Part shown: positions 27,035 through 35,010 of the stretch, in pieces
Numbering within the stretch: the stretch's first letter is position 1
Layout of the letters: each line of letters begins with the position of its first letter
From: Deltaproteobacteria bacterium
GTDB taxonomy: Bacteria > Desulfobacterota > Syntrophia > Syntrophales > UBA5619
Length of the DNA stretch: 40,842 nt
Assembly (NCBI GenBank): GCA_021817825.1
Contig: JAKAFS010000029.1
Coordinates: 1-40,842 of the forward strand
Direction: 5' to 3'
Translations under genes and position numbers: made by a program
Notes under the pieces: generated by a model
What the model was told of the DNA's origin: nothing
Seen by the model: the letters and a program-made list of their open reading frames with translations, nothing else
Databases searched by the model: none

Positions 27035-27967
27035 ATGAATGCTCAGCAGCGGATCAGAGGGGTGCTCTCCACGGTGGTCACGCCGTTCAACGCCGATTAC
27101 ACGCCCGATGCCGGTCGTTTTGTCCGGCACTGCCGATGGCTTGTTTCGCAGAACGTGGGCCTGGCCTGCTTCGGCAACACCTCCGAGGCGAACTCGCTTT
27201 CCGTTGACGAACGCATCGCGCTCCTGGATGCCCTTCTGGAGGACGGCATCGATCCCGGACGGATGATGCCCGGCACGGGCCTGTGCTCCCTGTCCGATTC
27301 GGTCCGGCTGACGGATCACGCCGTCCGGACAGGCTGCGCCGGCGTCCTGATGCTTCCCCCCTTCTACTACAAGGGCGTCTCCGATGAAGGACTGTTCCGC
27401 TATTATTCGGAGGTCGTGCAGCGCGTGGGCGAAGCGCGGTTGCGCATCTACCTGTACCATATCCCGCCGGTGGCGCAGGTGGGGATCACGCTCACCCTGA
27501 TCGAACGGCTGCGCAAGGCCTACCCGCAAAACGTGGCCGGCATCAAGGACAGTTCCGGAGACTGGCGTCACACCCAGACGATTCTGGACCGGTTCGCCGA
27601 AGAGGGCTTCGATGTCTTTCCGGCCAGCGAAACGTTTCTGCTGGCCGCCCTGCGCAACGGCGGCGCGGGCTGCATCTCCGCCATCGCGAACCTCAACCCG
27701 GCGGCGATGCACCAGCTCTACTGCCACTGGCAAGCGGGCAATGCCGACGACCAGCAGGACGCGCTCAATCGCCTGCGCAACACCGTCAGCCGTCAGGCGC
27801 TGATCCCCGCGATAAAAGCCGCGCTCGCCCACTACTTAGGCGAGCGGTCCTGGGCAACGGTGCGCCCGCCCTTGGTGGAACTGACGGCAGAACAGCGGGC
27901 AAAACTCCTCTCCGATCTTGCCGGCGTCGATTTTACGATGCCCGACCTTCCAAGAAGCAGCGGCTGA
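27035..27967 (+). CDS. Dihydrodipicolinate synthase / N-acetylneuraminate lyase family aldolase
   Basis: A 310-residue class I aldolase of the DapA/NanA superfamily. The Schiff-base lysine is in AGIKDSSGD (Lys171) and the catalytic tyrosine in YLYHIPP (Tyr141); a second tyrosine is in PPFYYK (111-112). The family GTTGE loop reads GNTSE (47-51), so the first threonine of the DapA catalytic triad is replaced by asparagine, and the enzyme is probably not the housekeeping lysine-pathway DapA. Substrate unknown; a 2-keto acid aldolase or lyase is likely. The second of two ATGs (27035) is chosen because AAAGGAGG abuts the first. It lies 37 bases after the kinase-like pair and seems to close the operon. 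Confidence 0.82.
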   Translation: MNAQQRIRGVLSTVVTPFNADYTPDAGRFVRHCRWLVSQNVGLACFGNTSEANSLSVDERIALLDALLEDGIDPGRMMPGTGLCSLSDSVRLTDHAVRTGCAGVLMLPPFYYKGVSDEGLFRYYSEVVQRVGEARLRIYLYHIPPVAQVGITLTLIERLRKAYPQNVAGIKDSSGDWRHTQTILDRFAEEGFDVFPASETFLLAALRNGGAGCISAIANLNPAAMHQLYCHWQAGNADDQQDALNRLRNTVSRQALIPAIKAALAHYLGERSWATVRPPLVELTAEQRAKLLSDLAGVDFTMPDLPRSSG

Positions 27968-28294
27968 TCAAAAAGAAGTTCCTCGCCGCCGCTACCGCAG
28001 CAGAGGCTCTTCCACCGGGCGCCCGATCGTGCCGCGATCACGGACGGACGCGCCTTTAGCGGACAGAACGCACGCCCGCACCACTCCCCTTTTCACTCCC
28101 AGTCCGGCATCGCCAGCGGCGACGATTTCTGATTCTTCGATTTCCCGGCGATCGTCCTGAACGACGCCGTTTTCCTGCTCCGCGCTTGTCTCCCCGACGC
28201 CATTTCCTTGCCGGCATTGAGGATTTCCAGGACCCCGTTTTTTTTATTGACACTCTTTTTTGGCCATGTTAGAGGCATCGGTAAAGGATTACCG
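27968..28294. other. Intergenic region before the NrpR-like gene
   Basis: I see no supportable gene on the + strand. Two short minus-strand frames (28056-28253 and 28093-28278) have no clear ribosome-binding site and would overlap the promoter. The last 50 bases contain a T-run (28238-28245), a -35/-10 pair and half of a perfect inverted repeat, annotated separately. Confidence 0.4.
28247..28274 (+). promoter_or_regulatory. Promoter of the NrpR-like gene
   Basis: A perfect TTGACA -35 (28247-28252) with a 16-base spacer to TTAGAG (28269-28274), or 17 to TAGAGG. The -10 region touches the inverted repeat beginning at 28274, so a protein bound there would block RNA polymerase. Confidence 0.6.

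Positions 28295-28299
<5 letters not shown>
28274..28299 (+). promoter_or_regulatory. Perfect inverted repeat enclosing the NrpR-like start site
   Basis: GGCATCGGTAA (28274-28284) and its exact complement TTACCGATGCC (28289-28299) flank AGGA. The Shine-Dalgarno AAAGGA (28283-28288) runs from the end of the left arm through the loop, and the ATG at 28295 lies in the right arm. It could be a DNA operator for autoregulation, an RNA hairpin controlling translation, or both. The symmetry is exact and seen directly. Confidence 0.75.
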
Positions 28300-30717
<2,418 letters not shown>

Positions 30718-30781
30718 TCGAGCAGGAACCTGACGAGGCCATTGCGCCGACCGACTCAAGGAAAGCGTAGGGATTCCCGAC

Positions 30782-30824
30782 CCCGGGATGCGCGATGCGG
30801 ACCAACAGCTTCGCGCATCCCGGG
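30782..30824 (+). other. 14-bp-stem hairpin after gdhA
   Basis: CCCGGGATGCGCGA (30782-30795) pairs exactly with TCGCGCATCCCGGG (30811-30824) around a 15-base loop, 64 bases past the gdhA stop. There is no T-run afterwards. It probably stabilises or ends the gdhA mRNA with help from Rho; a role in the leader of the second dehydrogenase is also possible. Confidence 0.6.
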
Positions 30825-30874
30825 AAAGGGTGCCCCATCGACGACGGCCAGCAGTATCGATCGAACCGTATCGA

Positions 30875-30888
30875 GCGGACGCGTCCGC
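30875..30888. repeat. 14-bp perfect palindrome
   Basis: GCGGACGCGTCCGC is its own complement over 14 bases, in a non-coding region 347 bases before the second dehydrogenase. It could be a protein-binding site; nothing in the sequence names the protein. Confidence 0.4.
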
Positions 30889-31234
30889 AGCAAGCGGTGA
30901 GGACTCTTCGCCGCTCAGGAGAAACCACCCTTGGTCATCTCTACGCGCATCCCAGCCGCGAAAACGGTGCTCGGGGATGGATTCAAGGGCGGTTTCTTCA
31001 GCCCGATCCATTTCTGTTACCGCCTGCGGGCCGGTGATGCAGGCAACCCTCATCTCAGCGCAATCCCCTTGATTCTTTAGGCGGATTAGGGAATAATGGC
31101 CCTCAGCGCTTCCCAGTCGCACGAAAAACTTGCCCCTGTCCGCCGCTGGAACATGGGGAGCTGGGATTTCCGGAAACTCTGCAAGGTCAGCAGCAAGGTC
31201 CATTCGCATTCATTATTGATGGGAGGAAAAGTGT

Positions 31235-32488
31235 ATGGCAAAGACGAAGCTGAATCCGTTTACCGTTGCCCAGCAGCAACTCGATCAGTGTGCGAAGATT
31301 CTCCGTCTGGACCCCGGCGTCCAAGCGATCCTCAGGGTTCCCTCGCGGGAGTTGCACGTCTCGATCCCCGTCCGCATGGACGATGGCAGCATTAAGGTAT
31401 TCCAGGGATTCCGCGTTCAGTACAACGACGCCAAAGGGCCCTGCAAAGGGGGAATCCGCTTCCATGCCGACGAGACCATCGACACGGTCAGGGCTCTGGC
31501 CGCCTGGATGACCTGGAAGTGCTCGCTTCTCGATCTGCCCTTGGGCGGCGGCAAGGGCGGCGTAATCTGCAATCCGAAGGAGATGTCCCAGGGGGAGCTG
31601 GAGCGCCTCAGCCGGGCCTACATCGATCAGGTCGCCCGGATCATCGGCCCGGAAAAGGACGTGCCCGCGCCGGACGTCTACACCAACCCCCAGATCATGG
31701 CCTGGATGATGGACGAGTATTCCAAAATCTCGGGCCAAAACCAGTTCGGCACGATCACCGGCAAGCCCCTTGCCCTCGGCGGCTCCCTCGGTCGCGGTGA
31801 CGCCACCGCCCGGGGCGGCCTCTACACGGTCCGCGAAGCCGCCAAGGAACTGGGGATCGACCTTTCCCAGGCGACGATCGCCGTGCAGGGCTACGGAAAC
31901 GCCGGCTATTACGCGGCCTGCCTCGCCCAATCCCTGTTCGGCTGCAAGGTGGTCGCCGTCGGCGATTCGAAAGGCTGCGTCCTGAGCGAAACGGGCCTCG
32001 ATCCGCAAGCGGTTGCCAAGCACAAGACAAAAACCTCTACGGTGTGCGACTTCCCGGGCGCCAAGGCCATCAGCAACGAGGAAATTCTCGAACTCGACGT
32101 GGACATCCTCTTCCCCGCGGCCCTGGAAAGCGTCATCACCGAGGAGAATGCCCCGCGAATCAAGGCCAAGATCGTCGCGGAACTCGCAAACGGCCCCACG
32201 ACCCCCGAAGCCGACGTGATCCTCCACAAGAACGGCGTTCACGTGATCCCGGATTTCCTGTGCAACGCCGGCGGCGTGACCGTCTCCTACTTCGAGATGG
32301 TCCAGAACTTCTATATGTATTACTGGGAAACCGAAGAGGTTCACAAGCGGCTGGACCGGAAGATGACGGAGGCCTATCACGGGGTCCTCAACACGTCCAA
32401 GCGATACAACATCAACATGCGCCAGGCCGCCTATGTCGTTGCGGTCGAGCGGGTCGTTGAAGCGATGAAGCTCCGCGGCTGGGCCTGA
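31235..32488 (+). CDS. Second glutamate dehydrogenase (Glu/Leu/Phe/Val family)
   Basis: A 417-residue glutamate dehydrogenase of the archaeal and Gram-positive type (RocG/GudB-like), not a copy of the neighbouring gdhA. The substrate segment [11 protein letters not shown], active-site stretch [10 protein letters not shown] (101-110, with Lys107) and coenzyme loop GYGNAG (219-224) are intact. This class is often NAD-dependent and catabolic, but coenzyme choice is not certain from sequence. A GGGAGGAAAAG site precedes the ATG. Having both dehydrogenase classes side by side after an NrpR-like regulator suggests separate glutamate-forming and glutamate-consuming directions under shared control. 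Confidence 0.92.
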   Translation: MAKTKLNPFTVAQQQLDQCAKILRLDPGVQAILRVPSRELHVSIPVRMDDGSIKVFQGFRVQYNDAKGPCKGGIRFHADETIDTVRALAAWMTWKCSLLDLPLGGGKGGVICNPKEMSQGELERLSRAYIDQVARIIGPEKDVPAPDVYTNPQIMAWMMDEYSKISGQNQFGTITGKPLALGGSLGRGDATARGGLYTVREAAKELGIDLSQATIAVQGYGNAGYYAACLAQSLFGCKVVAVGDSKGCVLSETGLDPQAVAKHKTKTSTVCDFPGAKAISNEEILELDVDILFPAALESVITEENAPRIKAKIVAELANGPTTPEADVILHKNGVHVIPDFLCNAGGVTVSYFEMVQNFYMYYWETEEVHKRLDRKMTEAYHGVLNTSKRYNINMRQAAYVVAVERVVEAMKLRGWA

Positions 32489-32510
32489 GGCCGCCGCAAA
32501 CCAAACATAC

Positions 32511-32538
32511 AAAGGGGGCGACGAGGCCCCCTTTTTTT
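32511..32538 (+). terminator. Strong intrinsic terminator after the second dehydrogenase
   Basis: GGGGGC (32514-32519) and GCCCCC (32526-32531) form a stem around GACGAG, with flanking A-T pairs and seven T residues (32532-32538). It closes the nitrogen module. Confidence 0.9.
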
Positions 32539-32956
32539 CATCCTTCCATCCCGTCCCGGCGCTAGCCTTAAAGCAGCTCCGCTTTCACTTGGGGAGTCCT
32601 GTCCGCGACACCATTGTCCGCTACCGCTGTTGGCGACGTCAGGCATAGAATCCCTTTTCCACAAGTAGTGGGGCAGTTTGGAATGCAGATGGCACATGCA
32701 GCGTGATTTTTACCGTTGCAGCGGAGCGAACGGTTCAGCGTCGAAAGAGATTTCTGAGCGCAAAGGAGCTGCGTCTGCGAAACCAAACGGGTCCGCCACT
32801 TTACGCAGAACGCATTGCATCTGTGCAACGAGCCGTGTTATTTAAAGACTACGCAAGGCCGCCGGAAGCGGCCATGGGTCAATAGGGTGGGCGGTATCTC
32901 GGCAACGGAATCGTCCGTTTCGGAAGGATTCGTCACCTTTTGGAGAACCGAGGGTC
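32539..32956. other. Lower-GC intergenic region of unknown nature
   Basis: About 418 bases with visibly lower GC than the flanking genes. Several short frames exist on both strands, for example 32568-32828 (-), rich in cysteine and with no ribosome-binding site or recognisable motif. A small dyad ACCGTT/AACGGT occurs at 32712-32734. It may be a remnant of a gene or mobile element, or hold an unrecognised RNA. The distal part has a candidate promoter, annotated separately. Confidence 0.35.
32815..32844 (+). promoter_or_regulatory. Candidate promoter of the ATP-grasp gene
   Basis: TTGCAT (32815-32820) with an 18-base spacer to TATTTA (32839-32844). The -35 box is part of the dyad TTGCA-N4-TGCAA (32815-32828), a possible operator. 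It lies about 110 bases before the gene. Confidence 0.4.
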
Positions 32957-34813
32957 ATGCAGGATAAACCGGATATCATGGATTCGCTTTCCCATGAGTT
33001 GATCGGTCGCGATGCTGAAACGCTTTCATTGGTCAGGGAATATTTATCCCGGGAAGATCTCCGGGAGATCAAAAGGCGTCTGATCGGCACCGGCGTTATC
33101 GGCGGCAAGTCGGTGGGCATGTTGCTGGCGCACAGTATCCTGCGCAGAGATCCGACCTTTGAGGGGAACGCCGAACTGGAAAATCATGATGCCTTCTATG
33201 TCGGCGCAGATGTTTTTTCCGCATGCATGGAGCAAAGGGGCTGGCCGAAGCTCTCCAGGACGCAAGAAACAGCGGAAGGATATTTTGCTGCCGCCCGGGA
33301 ACTTAAAACCGAGATGCTCCGGGGCGGCTTTCCCGAAAAGATCAAGGAGCAGTTCCGGCTCATGCTGGAGCACTTCGGACAATCGCCGATGATCGTCCGT
33401 CCCAGTTCGCTTCGGGAAGACGTCTTTGAAAATGCGTCTGCCGGAAAATTCGCAAGCCATTTTTGTCCCAATCAAGGGTCGCCGGAAAAACGTTATCAAA
33501 ATTTCGAAACGGCGGTTCGCAAGATTTTCGCCTCCACCCTGAGCGAAGCGGCAGTCGCCGACCGCCTACAGCGAGGAGCGTCCCTGCGGGATGAACCCCT
33601 GGCACTTCTGGTTCAAAAGGTCTCCGGCTCCCGCCGCGGTGACTATTTTTTCCCCGATCTGTCCGGCATCGGCCTTTCCCATAATCCGTTCGTCTGGAGA
33701 AGGGGCACGGACCCGAAAGCCGGCCTGCTGCGCCTGGTCTTCGGCCTGGGAACCAGAGCGGTCAATCGCCCGGAAAACGAGTATGCCCGTATCGCCGCAC
33801 TCGATGCGCCGCTGCTCAACCCTTACAACCGGCCGGAGGATGTGAAGCGATTCTCCCAAAGCAACGTGGATGTCTTGGACCTGCGGGACAATGCCTTTCG
33901 AACGATTTCGGCGGCGGAATTGCTGGCCGGCGCCTGGTCAACGGAAACGCCTCTGGACCTGATTGCCACGCGCGACAGGACGGCCTCGGAATACCTCGCA
34001 TCACGAGGGTCACCGGCCAACGACGCCTGGATCCTGACTTTCGACAAGCTGTTCGAGAGCACTCCCTTTGCCAAGACCATGTCCCGGATGCTCAAGAACC
34101 TTGAGCAAGCCTATGCCGTGCCGGTGGAACTCGAATTCACGGCCAACTTCACGGATCAGGAGATACCGAAGCTCAGTCTGCTGCGCTGCCGTCCCTTCCG
34201 GACCAAAGGCCATTGCCGCCCGGCGGAGTTGCCGGAAAAAAACGACCAGCCAACCATCCTTCTGCAACAGGAGGGCAACTTCATGGGCGGCAGCCTCTGC
34301 CAGACGATTGCCCGCATCATCTACGTCGATCCCCGCGGCTACGCCGAATCGACCGTTTCCGAAAAATATGAAATCGCCAGGCTGACGGGCCGCTTGAATC
34401 AGCAGATCGAAAAAGGAGATCAGCCGCCAACCCTCCTGCTGGGACCGGGGCGCTGGGGCACCACCACCCCCGAGTTGGGCGTTCCCGTCCGTTTTTCGGA
34501 AATCAACCGCATGACCGCCATTGGCGAAATAGCGTATCGGGACGGCTCAAAGACCCTTGAGCTTTCCTTTGGCGCCCATTTTTTTCAGGACCTGGTGGAA
34601 AGGGACCGGTTTTACCTGGCCATCTATCCGGAAAAAGAAGGCGTTATCTTCAACGCCCCTTGGCTGAAAAAGCAACCGAACCTCCTCACGGCTCTCCTGC
34701 CGAATGAGACACGTCTCGCCAAGGTGGTCCAGGTGGTCGATACGCGAAAAATGGATTTGCGGCTGATATCCGATATCGCGACCCAGCAGCTGATTTGCGT
34801 TAGTCGCCGCTGA
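32957..34813 (+). CDS. Stand-alone PEP-synthase-like ATP-grasp (PEP/pyruvate-binding) protein
   Basis: A 618-residue protein whose first half resembles the N-terminal ATP-grasp domain of PEP synthase and pyruvate phosphate dikinase: VIGGKSVGM (47-55) and IVRPSSLREDVFENASAGKF (146-165), with LALLVQKVSG further on. The phosphohistidine swivel (GGxTSH) and the TIM-barrel PEP domain of the full enzymes are missing, so it cannot perform the normal reaction alone. The second half (from about 400) is unlike those domains and unrecognised. It may be an ATP-dependent phosphotransferase acting on another protein or small molecule. It has its own upstream region and no close operon partner. Confidence 0.75.
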   Translation: MQDKPDIMDSLSHELIGRDAETLSLVREYLSREDLREIKRRLIGTGVIGGKSVGMLLAHSILRRDPTFEGNAELENHDAFYVGADVFSACMEQRGWPKLSRTQETAEGYFAAARELKTEMLRGGFPEKIKEQFRLMLEHFGQSPMIVRPSSLREDVFENASAGKFASHFCPNQGSPEKRYQNFETAVRKIFASTLSEAAVADRLQRGASLRDEPLALLVQKVSGSRRGDYFFPDLSGIGLSHNPFVWRRGTDPKAGLLRLVFGLGTRAVNRPENEYARIAALDAPLLNPYNRPEDVKRFSQSNVDVLDLRDNAFRTISAAELLAGAWSTETPLDLIATRDRTASEYLASRGSPANDAWILTFDKLFESTPFAKTMSRMLKNLEQAYAVPVELEFTANFTDQEIPKLSLLRCRPFRTKGHCRPAELPEKNDQPTILLQQEGNFMGGSLCQTIARIIYVDPRGYAESTVSEKYEIARLTGRLNQQIEKGDQPPTLLLGPGRWGTTTPELGVPVRFSEINRMTAIGEIAYRDGSKTLELSFGAHFFQDLVERDRFYLAIYPEKEGVIFNAPWLKKQPNLLTALLPNETRLAKVVQVVDTRKMDLRLISDIATQQLICVSRR

Positions 34814-34890
34814 CCACGAGCGTTCGCAGGGACCTTGGGAATGCCGATGCCCTTGCCGCATCGTCCGGCAGCTGCCGGCTCGAACGCCAA

Positions 34891-34919
34891 TTGACTTTTA
34901 TCGGGGCAGATAATAGATT
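34891..34919 (+). promoter_or_regulatory. Promoter of the M16C protease gene
   Basis: TTGACT (34891-34896), a 17-base spacer and TAGATT (34914-34919). The leader to the ATG at 35011 would be about 85 bases and contains a hairpin at 34937-34963 (CGGCA/TGCCG outer and CCTTG/CAAGG inner stems) that could slow or gate translation. Confidence 0.6.
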
Positions 34920-35010
34920 GTAAAAAAGAGCGGTCCCGGCAACCCTTGACCCCAAGGCTGCCGTTCCCAGTTGAATGACCGATGGTTTTGCCATCCAGAG
35001 GAGAAAACGC

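Larger units (their letters stand above)
30718..31234. other. Dyad-rich region between the two dehydrogenase genes
   Basis: 517 bases with no convincing gene. It holds a 14-bp-stem hairpin (30782-30824), a 14-bp palindrome (30875-30888) and, near the 3' end, the palindrome TTTCCGGAAA (31167-31176). The stretch 31133-31234 aligns, with gaps, to the last 60 bases of the NrpR-like gene plus the gdhA leader, so part may be a decayed copy of that regulator gene. A long minus-strand frame (30544-31209) runs through it into gdhA and looks like an artefact of high GC. Confidence 0.5.

Noticed and set aside
28093-28278. Small minus-strand gene (61 codons) before the NrpR-like gene
   Set aside because: Composition is gene-like, but there is no ribosome-binding site, it overlaps the promoter, and no family is recognised.
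23936-28292. Genomic island inserted at tRNA-Glu
   Set aside because: The tRNA neighbours an accessory operon, but no integrase and no repeated tRNA 3' end were seen downstream.
32957-34813. Complete phosphoenolpyruvate synthase (ppsA)
   Set aside because: The length and the missing swivel histidine motif and PEP-binding barrel rule out a full enzyme.
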